54,116 nt of DNA from Verrucomicrobiia bacterium (GCA_011525695.1 WYBX01000067.1:1-54116), one strand, 5' to 3'. Positions 9,392 through 19,281 are shown, numbered from the stretch's first letter. The notes: generated by a model from the letters alone, not told the origin. Numbers and translations are program-made.

Positions 9392-9813
9392 ATGCATGCC
9401 GCAGGGTGGCTTCGCACTCTGGTTTGTCTGGCTGCGGGCAGCCTGAGCTCGTCCCGGTCCAGCCCGGTTCAGGCTGCCCAACCCGGGGGCGAGATTTATG
9501 GGGAGTTTGCGCCAGCGGATGCTTATCTTCCCGGCAGGCAACACCCCTATTACGGCAGCGAAAATCCCTGGGACCGCCGGTTCTTCAATGAACAGCTGGA
9601 TCAATATACGAGTTTGAAAGCTCGCGGCTGACGAACGAGGCGGTGCACGACCTCGTACCGGGCACGCTGTTTGGGTATAATGCCAAGCAGTCATTCGGGC
9701 TGGTGCGCTTCGGGCTCGATCAGCCGGATCCGACCGTGACCTTCCAGATTATCAGCATCGACGGCGATCGGCCATATTCGGTGACCGTCCGTCGCAGCGA
9801 GATCGTCCATTGA
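9392..9813 (+). pseudogene. Remnant of a PhoD-type alkaline phosphatase or phosphodiesterase
   Basis: A 79-codon frame starts with a signal peptide (MHAAGWLRTLVCLAAGSL) and stops at 9629-9631. Shifting +1 at about 9608 opens a second frame that reads YEFESSRLTNEAVHDLVPGT and then FGYNAKQSFGLVRFGLD up to a stop at 9811-9813. That second piece resembles the C-terminus of metallophosphatases of the PhoD family (Y-x-F-x-S-S-x-L-T... then a final beta-strand pair). The catalytic metal-binding core is absent, so the locus is a signal peptide plus a tail joined by a large internal deletion and a frame change. Whether the N-terminal piece came from the same gene is unclear. It begins 5 bp after the preceding gene. 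Confidence 0.6.
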
Positions 9814-9824
9814 TGCGGACAACG

Positions 9825-11387
9825 TCAAAGCCGGCGGCCGTCAGGGCGATCGAAGGCCGAAAAACGAAGCTGAACGGGTAAATCGTCCGGCACGGCGGAT
9901 GGCTGGGCGAGCCGGATCAGGCGGATGCTGATATCGTGCTCGCGCAACAACATTCTTTCGCGAGGATTGTGGCTCTCGTATTGGAACGGCGGATAGGAGA
10001 GCACGTGGGCGATGCGGAAGATGGTTTCGCCTGCGGGATAGCCGAGGTAGTCCCGCACCGGGTAGAGCAACTGGGCGTTGACCAGGGCCAGGCCGGGTCG
10101 CTGGACTGTCATTGCCAGGGGAACGTAGAGCGAGCCGGATACGGATAACGCGTGCTTGGGATTTCCGAACTCGCGCAAGACGCGTTTTTCGACTTCGGCC
10201 GGAAAGATGCGCGCGAAATGCGGGAGCAGTCCAACTGCCGCAAAGAGGCAGCAACTGGTGAGCACAATCGGAGCAAGGTGCGGTCGACGGGACAGGAGTC
10301 GCGCTGCTGCCCAGCCGCCGGCGAGGCAGAAGAACGGCACCAGCGGCTTCACGGATCGCGCGTAAACGACGAATTTTTCAAGCCCTACAGAGAAGAGCAC
10401 CAACCAGGCGTAGCTCATGGCGATCGCGCCCAACCACAGCCTGGCTCGATGATCGAGTCCTGCAGCAGTGCATGCCGCGGTCACGCAGGCGGCGGAGATG
10501 CCCAGGATGACCGCGATGCCAAGCACTCCCTCGGAGTGCCAGAAGTACTCCCAGGGCAGGCTCCATCCTTCCCGATAGAGTCCTTGATTCACCGTGCCGC
10601 TGAACGCCACCATCATGTCCCAATATTGCCTGCCCCCGATGGCCAGGCCGAAGGCGATGGGCAGGAGCAGGCCGCCTGCCGCGCCCGTGCCTGATGCGAC
10701 CAGCCGCCGCCAGCGGCCGGGGCTCTCCCGACGCCCGACTGCGTGCAGGACCAGGATCACGGGAACGAGATACCAATAACCATTGTAGATGTGAAAGCAC
10801 ACGCCGGCGAGCAGGCCGACAACGAGAGAGCGCCGTCCCGTGAGTCCGATGAAAATCGCCAGGAGCGCAAACGTCAGTGCGGCATCATACGGTAGAAAAT
10901 GGCGGCCATAGTAGAAGGCGGTGTTGGAGCAGGCCACCAACACCGCCGCCGCCGCGGCCTCGCGGCGATCCGCGCCCGCGCGCTGCGCGATGCCGTGGAC
11001 AAGCCAGATGTTCAGGACCGCAAACAGCGACAACCAACCCGCGCCCAGCGGATAACTGAAGATCACATGCTCCGGCCGTGTCCAGTCGCCCCAGGGCGAA
11101 AATTTGGCGGAGAGATGCTGGAGCAGGGTGATGCCAGCACCCAAGACCGTGAAACCGGCATGCTCCGGTCGGGCGAGTACTTCCTGTGCCCGGGCCCAAT
11201 CCGCGGAGCGGACGGCCTGATACAGCATGACGCCGCGTTCATGGCGGCTTTCGTCACCAAAGAAGAACTGTCCCCCGCTTGCGACCAGCACCAGGCGCAT
11301 CGCCAGCGATACGAGCAAGAGGACAATCAGCCCTGCCCGATCGCGATGGATGCCGTCATTCGAGACAGGAAGCGGCGGAGTCATCAA
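9825..11387 (-). CDS. Polytopic membrane glycosyltransferase (GT-C, ArnT/GT39-like)
   Basis: 520 aa with a first membrane helix at about residues 18-36 and roughly ten further hydrophobic helices. The first external loop contains [11 protein letters not shown] (about 41-51), whose Asp-Glu pair matches the catalytic acidic motif of GT-C enzymes that use polyprenyl-phosphate sugars. These enzymes move sugars from lipid carriers to lipids, glycans or proteins on the outer face of the inner membrane. The acceptor cannot be told from sequence. The gene is monocistronic and diverges from polX across 145 bp. Its stop lies 11 bp from the end of the PhoD remnant on the opposite strand. Confidence 0.75.
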   Translation of the reverse strand: MMTPPLPVSNDGIHRDRAGLIVLLLVSLAMRLVLVASGGQFFFGDESRHERGVMLYQAVRSADWARAQEVLARPEHAGFTVLGAGITLLQHLSAKFSPWGDWTRPEHVIFSYPLGAGWLSLFAVLNIWLVHGIAQRAGADRREAAAAAVLVACSNTAFYYGRHFLPYDAALTFALLAIFIGLTGRRSLVVGLLAGVCFHIYNGYWYLVPVILVLHAVGRRESPGRWRRLVASGTGAAGGLLLPIAFGLAIGGRQYWDMMVAFSGTVNQGLYREGWSLPWEYFWHSEGVLGIAVILGISAACVTAACTAAGLDHRARLWLGAIAMSYAWLVLFSVGLEKFVVYARSVKPLVPFFCLAGGWAAARLLSRRPHLAPIVLTSCCLFAAVGLLPHFARIFPAEVEKRVLREFGNPKHALSVSGSLYVPLAMTVQRPGLALVNAQLLYPVRDYLGYPAGETIFRIAHVLSYPPFQYESHNPRERMLLREHDISIRLIRLAQPSAVPDDLPVQLRFSAFDRPDGRRL

Positions 11388-11532
11388 TGCTCAGCGAATG
11401 AGGGGAAAACAGGATCTTCGGAGCGTTGGGACAGCCGGAGATACGGCAAATCGAAAACGGCGCGTGCTCCCAAGGTGGAGCAATGACGTCATGGCTGCTG
11501 GTCATTTTGCGGCGACCATGTTTTCGTCGGGC

Positions 11533-13401
11533 ATGACCAAGAACGAGATTGCCGACGTCTTGTCGGATATCGGGACGCTGCTCGAGCTGAAGGGAGAGAA
11601 CCCGTTCAAGGTGCGTGCCTACCAGGCGGGGGCGAGAACGCTGGAGGCGATCGAGGAGGCGGAACTCGCGCGATTGATCGAAAAGGGCGAGTTGCAGACG
11701 ATGAAGGGGATTGGCGAGGCGCTCGGCTTGAAGATCGCGGAGCTGCACCGGACCGGCCGGCTGGAGTTTTTCGAGAAGCTCAAGGCCTCCGTGGAGCCGG
11801 GACTGGTCGAGATGCTGCAAATCCCCGGGCTGGGTCCGAAGAAGATCCGGGCGCTGCGGGACAAACTCTGGATCGTGGACATCGCGGGGCTCACGCAGGC
11901 ATGCCTCGACGGCCGGGTGGCGGAACTCGATGGTTTTGGTGCGAAGACGCAGGAGAAGATCCTGGCGGGCATCCGGAATCGCGAGGCGTACGGACGCCGG
12001 CATCTTTGGTGGGATGCGGCGGAGGTGGCGGCCGGGATCGTCGCGGGACTGCGCCGGCTCCAGCAGGTGCAGCGGGTGGAGGCGGCCGGCAGCCTGCGGC
12101 GCGGAATGGAAACAGTCGGCGATCTCGATTTCATCGTGGCCGCATCCGAGGTCGGCCCGGTGGTGGAGTGGTTCGTGTCGATGCCAGGCGTGAACGAGGT
12201 CACCGCACGAGGCGAAACGAAGGCCAGTGTCCGGTTCGACAGCGGGTTGCAGGCGGATCTTCGGCTGGTGCCTTCGGATCAATTCGTGTTCGCACTGCAT
12301 CATTTCACCGGCTCGAAGGACCACAATGTACAGATGCGGCAGCGGGCGCTGGCCCGCGGACTGAGCCTGAGCGAGTGGGGGCTTTTCCCGGCCGACGAAA
12401 AGCACGGGCCGTCGGAGGGACAACGGGGGAGCGGAGAACGGATGACGGAGGACGGAGGACAGAGGGCGGAGGACACAGGACTGAGGGCGGATGACGGAGG
12501 ACTGAGGACGGAGGGCGGAGGGCAGTCGGCAGGCGGCGGGCAACGGCCGGTCTTGGTTCAGACTGAAGCAGAATTGTTCGCGAAGCTCGGGTTACATTAC
12601 ATTCCACCGGAACTCCGGGAGGGACTGGGCGAGATCGAGGCGGCGGAGAAAGGGGAATTGCCGCGGCTGGTGGAGCACGCGGACCTGCGCGGGGCCTTCC
12701 ATAATCACACCACGGCATCCGATGGCCGGAACACGCTCGCGGAAATGGCGGCGGCGGCGGATGCCCTGGGATGGGAGTATCTCGGGATTGCCGATCATTC
12801 GAAGACCAGTGTGGTGGCGAACGGGCTGAATGAGGAGCGGTTGCTCCGGCAGGTCGCGGAAATCCGCGCGCTCAATGCCTCGAAACGGTTCAAGGCGCAT
12901 CTTTTCGCCGGCGTGGAGTGCGACATCCTGCCTGACGGCACGCTGGATTTCGACGAGCCGCTGCTCCGGCAGCTGGACTATATTGTCGCCTCGGTGCACA
13001 GCCTGTTTTCGCAGGACGAGGCAACGATGACGAAGCGGATCATCCGGGCGATCGAGCATCCATGCACCGTCATGCTGGGCCACGTGACCGGCCGGCTGCT
13101 GCTGCGGCGGGAAGCGTACCGGGTCGATGTCGCGAAGGTCATTGATGCAGCGCTGGCCAACGGGGTGATCATCGAAATCAACGCGCATCCCAACCGGCTC
13201 GATCTGGATTGGCGGCATTGGCGGAAGGCGGCGGAGCGCGGGCTGCTCTGCTCGATCAATCCCGATGCGCACGATACCAGCGGGCTGGGGCATGTCCGCG
13301 CGGGGATCAATGTGGCGCGGAAGGGCTGGTTGCGGCGGGAGCAAATCCTCAACACCTGGCCCCTGGCGCAGGTGGGCGAATGGATGCAGGCGCGGGCATG
13401 A
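11533..13401 (+). CDS. polX: DNA polymerase/3'-5' exonuclease PolX (Pol-beta plus PHP domains)
   Basis: 622 aa from the ATG at 11533 ([20 protein letters not shown], the usual PolX start; ATGs at 11491 and 11518 are in frame). The 8-kDa and fingers HhH region comes first ([16 protein letters not shown] near 100-113). The palm has [20 protein letters not shown] with two metal Asp near 197-199 and a third in ADLRLVP near 241. The PHP exonuclease domain has [10 protein letters not shown] near 389, IADHSK, GVECDIL, a VHSLF block and a final [11 protein letters not shown]. PolX fills short gaps and trims 3' ends in base-excision repair. A Gly/Glu/Asp/Arg-rich insert at about 296-338, encoded by a 7-bp tandem repeat, lengthens the linker between the two domains; all catalytic residues remain in frame. 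Confidence 0.95.
   Translation: MTKNEIADVLSDIGTLLELKGENPFKVRAYQAGARTLEAIEEAELARLIEKGELQTMKGIGEALGLKIAELHRTGRLEFFEKLKASVEPGLVEMLQIPGLGPKKIRALRDKLWIVDIAGLTQACLDGRVAELDGFGAKTQEKILAGIRNREAYGRRHLWWDAAEVAAGIVAGLRRLQQVQRVEAAGSLRRGMETVGDLDFIVAASEVGPVVEWFVSMPGVNEVTARGETKASVRFDSGLQADLRLVPSDQFVFALHHFTGSKDHNVQMRQRALARGLSLSEWGLFPADEKHGPSEGQRGSGERMTEDGGQRAEDTGLRADDGGLRTEGGGQSAGGGQRPVLVQTEAELFAKLGLHYIPPELREGLGEIEAAEKGELPRLVEHADLRGAFHNHTTASDGRNTLAEMAAAADALGWEYLGIADHSKTSVVANGLNEERLLRQVAEIRALNASKRFKAHLFAGVECDILPDGTLDFDEPLLRQLDYIVASVHSLFSQDEATMTKRIIRAIEHPCTVMLGHVTGRLLLRREAYRVDVAKVIDAALANGVIIEINAHPNRLDLDWRHWRKAAERGLLCSINPDAHDTSGLGHVRAGINVARKGWLRREQILNTWPLAQVGEWMQARA
12418..12544 (+). repeat. Heptanucleotide tandem repeat inside polX
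   Basis: About 18 degenerate 7-bp units around the consensus GGAGGAC (for example GGATGAC, GGAGGAC, GGAGGAC, AGAGGGC, GGAGGAC, ACAGGAC, TGAGGGC). Because 7 is not a multiple of 3, successive units are read in rotating frames, giving a Gly/Asp/Glu/Arg/Gln mixture with no stop. The same style of 7-bp repeat occurs between genes at 19015-19047. Confidence 0.9.
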
Positions 13402-13403
13402 AG

Positions 13404-13450
13404 TTCCGAACCTCGTGCATGGAGGGCAGTGCTTTTAACCGGCGAAACCG
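13404..13450. repeat. Partial copies of two dispersed repeat families
   Basis: GTTCCGAACCTCGTGCATGG at 13404-13426 matches the inverted form of the family found at 39734-39994 and 53500-53696. It runs into TTTTAACCGGCGAAACCGG, which belongs to the AACCGGCG family seen at 19100 and 46800. It fills the gap between polX and the DUF2911 gene. Confidence 0.65.
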
Positions 13451-13526
13451 GATGTGCTCACCCCAGCCTTGTTCGTTCTGGGTTGTATTTTCGCCGGGAA
13501 AGCATTCACCGTCCGGGCCTTCACCC

Positions 13527-14432
13527 ATGAACCCCACCACTCCAATGTCGCTTCGCCTGAGCCTCGCTGGCGCGCTCTTTGCCAGCGTTGTTGCTGTCCA
13601 GTCCTCGATCCCCACGGCCAACGCCGCCCAACCGCCGCAGATCAACACCCCGCCCGCGAGTCCCTCCGCCACGCTGACCCAGCGCGTCGGCTTCACCGAT
13701 GTGGAAGTGGCCTATGCGCGACCCGGGGTGAAGGATCGGAAGATCTTCGGCGGTCTGCTGCCCTACGGCGAAGTCTGGCGGACGGGTGCCAACACCTCGA
13801 CGAAGGTCACGTTCAGCACCGACGTCACCATCGATGGCAAGACCCTGCCCGCCGGTTCGTATGCCCTGTTCTCGATTCCCGGCCGGGATGAATGGACCGT
13901 GATCTTCAACCGGGTGGTGGGCGAGTGGGGGGCCTACAGCTACAAGGCCGACAACGATGCCTTGCGGGTCAAGGCGAAGCCGATCGCGCTCTCGCAGCCC
14001 GTGGAAACCTTCACGATCGACATCAACGATATCCGGACCGAGTCCGCGACGTTGAACCTGATCTGGGAGAAAACGCGTGTGCCGGTGAAATTCACGGTCG
14101 ACGTGGTCAAGCCGGTGCTTGCGCAGATCGATGCCGCCATGGGCTCCGGGGCAACCCTGCCGCCGCGCGCCTATTTCCAGGCCGCGATGTTCTACTACGA
14201 CAACGGGCTCGATCTGGCCAAGGCGAAGGCCTGGGCAGAGGAGGCGACCAAGGGCGACAGCCCGCCCTTCTTCATGCTCCATGGGAAGGCGAAGATTCTC
14301 GCGAAGGCGGGTGACAAGGCTGGTGCCACCGCGGCGGCGAAACAGTCGATGGCGGCGGCGGAGAAGCAGGGCGGTCCGGTCGCGGCCGAGTACAAGCGGC
14401 TGAACGAGGCGCTGCTGGCGTCGTTGAAGTGA
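13527..14432 (+). CDS. Secreted DUF2911-domain protein
   Basis: 301 aa with a signal peptide (MSLRLSLAGALFASVVAV, cleavage after the Ala-Asn-Ala near residue 38). The DUF2911 core runs from about 50 to 190 and includes GLLPYGEVWRTGANTSTKV and LPAGSYALFSIPG, both hallmarks of the family. The C-terminal ~90 residues are helical and TPR-like (YFQAAMFYYDNGLDLAKAK, Ala/Lys-rich). DUF2911 proteins are periplasmic or secreted, occur mainly in Bacteroidetes and Verrucomicrobiota, and have no established function. The ATG at 13527 is used; one at 13545 is equally possible. Its TGA overlaps the GTG of the next gene by 4 bp, indicating translational coupling with the PIG-L gene. Confidence 0.85.
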   Translation: MNPTTPMSLRLSLAGALFASVVAVQSSIPTANAAQPPQINTPPASPSATLTQRVGFTDVEVAYARPGVKDRKIFGGLLPYGEVWRTGANTSTKVTFSTDVTIDGKTLPAGSYALFSIPGRDEWTVIFNRVVGEWGAYSYKADNDALRVKAKPIALSQPVETFTIDINDIRTESATLNLIWEKTRVPVKFTVDVVKPVLAQIDAAMGSGATLPPRAYFQAAMFYYDNGLDLAKAKAWAEEATKGDSPPFFMLHGKAKILAKAGDKAGATAAAKQSMAAAEKQGGPVAAEYKRLNEALLASLK

Positions 14433-17062
14433 TCCAGGGCGAAGATCCAGTCCGCGGTTCACCCGCATCGCAGCGGCGCAATTCCGGATCGGGCGGGGCC
14501 GGTCCGGGCATCGGCGCGGTCATCGGTGGATCCATGGCTGCCGCGCTGGCGCTGGGACTGCTGGCCACGGCATCGGCCGCAGGCGATCCGGCGCCCGACT
14601 CCGCCGCGCAGATTCTCGAGGATTTGCGCAGCCTCGGAACGGTTGCGACCATCCTGCACATCGGGGCCCACCCCGACGACGAGAATACCCAGCTGATTGC
14701 CCATTATTCCCGCGGCCGCGGTTTTCGGACCGGCTATTTGTCGATTACGCGCGGCGATGGCGGGCAGAACGAGATGGGCCCGGACTTCGACGCGAAACTG
14801 GGCGTGCTGCGCACCCAGGAATTGCTCGCGGCACGGGAAATTGACGCCGGCCGGCAGTTCTTCACGCGGGCAATCGACTTCGGCTTCTCGAAGTCCGAGG
14901 AGGAAACGCTGCAGTTCTGGGATCGCGAGCAGGTGCTCGGCGACGTGGTCCGGGTCATCCGGCAGTTCCGGCCCGATGTGATTGTCACCCGGTTTCCGCC
15001 GCCGCCCGGAAGCGGGGGGCACGGACATCACACGGCTTCAGCGATGCTGGCGGTCGAGGCGTTCAAGCTGGCCGGAAGTTCGAAGGCCTATCCGGAACAC
15101 CTGGCAGAGGGACTCACGCCGTGGCAGCCGACCCGGGTGGTCTGGAATGGCAATACGTTCTCGCGGGGCGGCGGAGTCGAGCGGAACCCCACCATCACCG
15201 CGGATATTGGCGGCGTGGACCGGGTTTCCGGCGAGCCATTCAGTGCGATCGCGAACCGCAGCCGCGCGATGCACAAGACCCAGGGGTTCCAGCGGTTCGC
15301 CTCCCGGCCGACGCCGGTCGAGGTCGAGACCACATTCATTCATCTCGCCGGCGAGGTGGCCCGCCAGGATCTCTTCGACGGCGTGGTCACGACGTGGGAC
15401 CGTTTCCCGGGCGGCTCAGGCATCGCGGCGGCGATCGAAGCGGTGATCGGCAATTTCGATCCGAAGCGACCCGAGGCCAGCGTGCCGCAACTCTTCGAAA
15501 TCCGCCGGAAACTGGATGCGCTTGGCGCCCGGCATGTCTCCCGGGTTCCGGCGGCCGAGACCCCGCCGATACCGGCCGGCGATCCGGTGCTCAATGACAA
15601 GCGCGAGCAGCTGGATCGTATCATCCGGCATTGCCTGAGAATCGATGTGCGGACGACGACCGCGAACGCGGCGGTCACGCCGCACGAACGGCTGACGGCC
15701 CGGCACGCGGTTCTGCTCGGATCGAGAGCGGACGTGAGCTGGACTGGGGTTGCCACGTCGGCCGGACGCGACGAGTTCTCGCGACCGCTGCGAAAGGACG
15801 AGCCCGCCGCCCATGAGGTCCGGGAACTCGCGGCGGCAGGCGTGCTCACACATCCGTACTGGCTGCGGGAGGACGCGAAGGCCGGCGTCTCGCAGGTGAG
15901 CGACCCGCGGTTGATCGGGTTGCCGGAGAATCCCCCCGCATTTCCCACCGAGTATTGGTTCCGGATTGGCGACGAATTGCTCGTGGTGCCGGACGAAGTG
16001 ATGGCTACAATCCCTGGGACCGAGGGAAAGGACGTGCTGCGTGACGTGCAGGTCATCGCGCCCGTATCGCTGCGACTGGGCTCGGAAGTGGCGCTGCTGA
16101 CGCCGGGAGGCACGCGCGACGTCTCGGTGGAGGTTTCCGCCTGGCGGCCCGGGGTGGCGGGAAGCGTGCGGCTCGAGGCACCGCCGGGTTGGACGGTCGC
16201 GCCGGCCAGGCAGGAATTTGAACTGGCCGAGGCAGGCCGGGCGGCACGCTTCGTCTTTGCCGTCACCGCGCCACGTCAGGCGACTTCCGGCCGGCTGGCG
16301 GCGAGCGCCGAGAGCGGTAGCGGGCGTTATTCGACGGATCACATCGAACTCGTGTATCCGCATCTTCCGCCGCAGTTGCTCCAGCCGCCGGCAACAGCCC
16401 GGCTGGTCTGCACGGACATTGCGATTCGTGGCCGGACGGTGGGATACATTGCCGGCGCGGGGGACGACACGGCGCAGGCGCTGCGGCAGCTCGGCTACGA
16501 CGTGACGGAACTCGAGATTGGAAAACTCCAGGCGGGCCAGCTGGCGGGTCTCGATGCGGTGGTTATTGGGGTGCGGGCGTTCGAGCGGAGCGACTTCGGG
16601 CCGGTTGTTCCCGAACTGTTCCGGTATGTGGAGGAAGGGGGCACCGTCGTGGCGCAGTACAACCGACCGACGGCCCTGCAGACGAAGAGCCTGGGGCCGT
16701 ATGAACTTTCAATCCAAGGCCCGGCCTCGGACCTGCGGGTGACGGACGAGAGTTCCCCCGTGGTCCTGCTGGCGCCGGAGCATCCCGCGCTGACGACGCC
16801 GAACCGGATCACCCTGGCGGATTTTGCCGGCTGGGTGCAGGAGCGCGGCGCGTATTTTCCGAGTGCGTGGGATCCGGAACGGTACGTGGCGGTCCTGGCC
16901 TGCAATGATCCCGGCGAGCGCGCGCTCACCGGCGGGCTCCTGATCGCGCGGCAGGGGAAGGGCCATTACGTCTACACCAGCCTGGCCTTCTTCCGGCAGC
17001 TGCCGGCGGGCGTGCCCGGTGCCTATCGGTTGTTCGCCAACCTCGTATCGCTGGGGAAATGA
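14429..17062 (+). CDS. Large PIG-L/LmbE-family deacetylase with C-terminal beta and GATase-like domains
   Basis: 877 aa from the GTG overlapping the previous stop; an ATG at 14534 gives a cleaner signal peptide (MAAALALGLLATASAAG). The PIG-L domain (about 65-330) shows the zinc motif AHPDDEN near residue 78 and the distal GHGHHTASAM. A NEW3-like beta domain follows near 545-640, and from about 660 comes a flavodoxin/ThuA-like alpha-beta domain (LDAVVIGVRAF, EEGGTVVAQYN). PIG-L enzymes remove N-acetyl groups from GlcNAc-type conjugates; this exported multi-domain form is frequent in Bacteroidetes and Verrucomicrobiota beside SSS symporters. It overlaps the following gene by 4 bp (ATGA). The substrate is unknown; a link to the bacillithiol genes downstream is suggestive only. 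Confidence 0.88.
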   Translation: MIQGEDPVRGSPASQRRNSGSGGAGPGIGAVIGGSMAAALALGLLATASAAGDPAPDSAAQILEDLRSLGTVATILHIGAHPDDENTQLIAHYSRGRGFRTGYLSITRGDGGQNEMGPDFDAKLGVLRTQELLAAREIDAGRQFFTRAIDFGFSKSEEETLQFWDREQVLGDVVRVIRQFRPDVIVTRFPPPPGSGGHGHHTASAMLAVEAFKLAGSSKAYPEHLAEGLTPWQPTRVVWNGNTFSRGGGVERNPTITADIGGVDRVSGEPFSAIANRSRAMHKTQGFQRFASRPTPVEVETTFIHLAGEVARQDLFDGVVTTWDRFPGGSGIAAAIEAVIGNFDPKRPEASVPQLFEIRRKLDALGARHVSRVPAAETPPIPAGDPVLNDKREQLDRIIRHCLRIDVRTTTANAAVTPHERLTARHAVLLGSRADVSWTGVATSAGRDEFSRPLRKDEPAAHEVRELAAAGVLTHPYWLREDAKAGVSQVSDPRLIGLPENPPAFPTEYWFRIGDELLVVPDEVMATIPGTEGKDVLRDVQVIAPVSLRLGSEVALLTPGGTRDVSVEVSAWRPGVAGSVRLEAPPGWTVAPARQEFELAEAGRAARFVFAVTAPRQATSGRLAASAESGSGRYSTDHIELVYPHLPPQLLQPPATARLVCTDIAIRGRTVGYIAGAGDDTAQALRQLGYDVTELEIGKLQAGQLAGLDAVVIGVRAFERSDFGPVVPELFRYVEEGGTVVAQYNRPTALQTKSLGPYELSIQGPASDLRVTDESSPVVLLAPEHPALTTPNRITLADFAGWVQERGAYFPSAWDPERYVAVLACNDPGERALTGGLLIARQGKGHYVYTSLAFFRQLPAGVPGAYRLFANLVSLGK

Positions 17063-17259
17063 CGCAACCGCCCGACGAATTCGAAGGTGTTCCCGATGGC
17101 CGGGCGGGGGTGGGAATCGGACCCGGCGCCGGGCGGCGGAATGACGAGCCGCCGGGCGTGCCCGGGTTCCACACCTGGCGGGGCGTGTACTGGTTCGTGT
17201 TTGGCTGTTTCGTGCTGATGGTCCTTCTGCTCGCGCTGTTCACGCGCGTCTACGCATGA
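17059..17259 (+). CDS. Small single-pass membrane protein linked to the SSS symporter
   Basis: 66 aa with a Gly/Pro-rich, acidic cytosolic-looking N-terminus and one membrane helix at about 43-62 (GVYWFVFGCFVLMVLLLALF) ending in R-V-Y-A. It overlaps the PIG-L stop by ATGA and its own stop overlaps the symporter ATG by ATGA, so it is read as part of one translationally coupled unit. Small subunits of this sort accompany some SSS transporters (for example DUF4212 or YhdT with their symporters), and a role as an accessory subunit is inferred from position and topology. I recognise no Pfam family in it. Confidence 0.7.
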   Translation: MTQPPDEFEGVPDGRAGVGIGPGAGRRNDEPPGVPGFHTWRGVYWFVFGCFVLMVLLLALFTRVYA

Positions 17260-18962
17260 GCGCGCTCGACTGGTTCGTGCTGCTCGGGACGATGGTGGGG
17301 ATCGCCGCCTATGGCACCTGGCGCACGCGGCACACCGACAACCTCAACACCTACCTGAAGGGTAGCCGGACGACGAAATGGGGCACCATCGGGCTCTCGA
17401 TCATGGCGACCCAGGCGAGCACGATCACCTACCTCTCGCTGCCCGGCCAGGCCTATGAGAGCGGAATTGCCTTCATCCAAAATTATTTCGGGCTGCCGCT
17501 CGCGCTGATCATTGTCTGCGCGGTGTTCCTGCCGATCTACCGGAAACTGGGAGTTTATACCGCCTACGAATACCTGGGGAAACGGTTCGATCAGAAGACC
17601 CGGCTGCTCGGGGCCGCCATCTTTCTCCTGCAGCGCGGAGTCCAGAGCGGAATAACGATCTACGCCCCGGCAATCATTCTTTCCACCGTGATGGGCTGGA
17701 GCCTGAACCTGACGATCATCTTCACCGGCATCGTGGTCATCATCTACACCGTCACAGGGGGCAGCGTGGCGGTGAGCCTCACGCAGAAATGGCAGATGGG
17801 CGTGATTTTCGCCGGGATGGTGACGGCCTTCGTGATTCTGCTGACGAAACTGCCCGCCGGTGCCATGGAGGTGGCGGGCGCAATGGGCAAGCTGGAGGCG
17901 GTGGACTTCAGCCTGGATCCCAGCCGGCGCTACACAATCTGGAGCGGGTTGCTGGGCGGGCTGTTCCTTTCGCTTTCCTATTTCGGCACGGACCAGACGC
18001 AGGTCCAGCGCTACATCGGGGGCGAACAGCTGCGCGAGGGGCGGCTCGGGCTGATGTTCAATGCGCTGTTCAAAATCCCGATGCAGTTCTTCATCGTGAT
18101 TCTCGGGGCACTGCTCTTCGTGTTCTACCAGCTGCAGCCGCAGACGCCGGTGTTCTTCAACCGGGCCGAGTGGAACCGCCACGTCGACGGGCCGCAGGGT
18201 GAGAAATTCCGGGAAATCGAGGCCCGCCATGCGCAGCTCCAGGCCCAGACGGAGGGAAAAATCCGCGCCTGGCTGGACGCGCGCGAGGGTCAGGATGCGG
18301 GAGCGGCCGCGGTCGCCCGCGCGGAGATGGTCGCCGCGCAGGAGGCGTCGAACGGCATCCGCCGCGAGGCGAGGGCGGCGCTGCTGGAGGCGGATCCCCG
18401 GGCCAAGGTGAAGGATTCCGACTATGTGTTCATCACCTTCATCACGACGCAGCTGCCGGCGGGGGTGGTGGGGCTGCTGATTGCCGTGATGTTTGCATCG
18501 GCGCTTTCCTCCAAGGCGGGTGAACTGAATGCCCTTGGCACGACAAGCACGATCGATCTCTGGCGGCATTTCCGTCCGCTGGCGGCGCATGACGAGGCGC
18601 GAAATGTGCGGAATGCAAAATGGTTCACGGCCTTCTGGGGCGCGTTTGCGATCAGTTTCGCCCTGTTCGCCAGTTTTGCCGAGAACCTGATCGAGGCGCT
18701 GAACATCATCGCATCGATCTTTTATCCCGTGGTACTCGGGCTGTTCGTGGTCGCGTTCTTCCTCCGGCGCGTGGGCGGCACCGCCGTGTTTTATTCCGCG
18801 CTCGGCGCCCTGGGGGTGATTGCGACGCTGTTCTTCGTCGGCCGCGCCCATCCGGAGTACAATATCGGCTATCTGTGGTACAATCCGATTGGATGCGCGG
18901 CCTGCGTGGTCTTCAGCCTGGCCCTCCAAGCGGTGCTGCCGGCGAAGAAGGAGGGACGGTAG
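17256..18962 (+). CDS. Sodium:solute symporter (SSS/SLC5 family)
   Basis: 568 aa with about 13 membrane helices starting at residue 5. The typical SSS start is present: the first helix, the LKGSRTTKWGTIGLSIMATQ segment and the discontinuous helix containing the Na2-site sequence ATQASTITYLSLPGQAYESG. A polar, strongly helical insert of about 90 residues (near 300-390, Glu/Ala/Arg-rich) lies between helices, before ITTQLPAGVVGLLIAVMFAS. Substrate is not predictable. It is the last gene of the DUF2911, PIG-L, small-TM and SSS chain and is followed by 319 bp of repeat-bearing DNA. The import substrate may be the product of the PIG-L enzyme, but this is inference. Confidence 0.93.
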   Translation: MSALDWFVLLGTMVGIAAYGTWRTRHTDNLNTYLKGSRTTKWGTIGLSIMATQASTITYLSLPGQAYESGIAFIQNYFGLPLALIIVCAVFLPIYRKLGVYTAYEYLGKRFDQKTRLLGAAIFLLQRGVQSGITIYAPAIILSTVMGWSLNLTIIFTGIVVIIYTVTGGSVAVSLTQKWQMGVIFAGMVTAFVILLTKLPAGAMEVAGAMGKLEAVDFSLDPSRRYTIWSGLLGGLFLSLSYFGTDQTQVQRYIGGEQLREGRLGLMFNALFKIPMQFFIVILGALLFVFYQLQPQTPVFFNRAEWNRHVDGPQGEKFREIEARHAQLQAQTEGKIRAWLDAREGQDAGAAAVARAEMVAAQEASNGIRREARAALLEADPRAKVKDSDYVFITFITTQLPAGVVGLLIAVMFASALSSKAGELNALGTTSTIDLWRHFRPLAAHDEARNVRNAKWFTAFWGAFAISFALFASFAENLIEALNIIASIFYPVVLGLFVVAFFLRRVGGTAVFYSALGALGVIATLFFVGRAHPEYNIGYLWYNPIGCAACVVFSLALQAVLPAKKEGR

Positions 18963-19281
18963 CCTTGCGCGGCGCAATCCGAAGCGAAGCCGCAGACGAT
19001 GTTGTTCGCGGCGCGGACCAAGGACCAGGGACCAGGGACCAAGGGACATCAACACACAGAATGCGTGCCGGAGGACAACACTGTCGGGAACGGACCCTTC
19101 TTCGCCGGTTGGAAACCGGCGCTACCCCAGGCATCCGAGCACACCGGGGATGCCGGAACCTTTCATGGCCTGTGCGGCCGCATGGTGGCGCCGCGTCTCC
19201 GACCGGCGTCATGCAGCTTGCGATGGGTTCTCTGCTTCACACATCGGTAACCCGCGTCGAGTACCGCGGGGGGGGTGTGCC
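18963..19281. repeat. Intergenic repeat cluster before the BshC-like gene
   Basis: No gene seen. At 19015-19047 there is a 7-bp tandem repeat (GGACCAA, GGACCAG, GGACCAG, GGACCAA). At 19098-19126 a CGCCGGTTGGAAACCGGCG hairpin is followed by CTACC, and at 19188-19213 there is GGCGCCGCGTCTCCGACCGG. These match dispersed families elsewhere in the window. Confidence 0.75.

Noticed and set aside
12418..12544. Frameshift or assembly error in polX
   Set aside because: Both catalytic domains are in one frame with all motifs intact; the repeat lengthens the linker without a stop.
18150..18420. Charged helical insert in the SSS symporter as a fused or inserted gene
   Set aside because: It is in frame between membrane helices, has the same codon character, and polar inserts at this place occur in this SSS subgroup.
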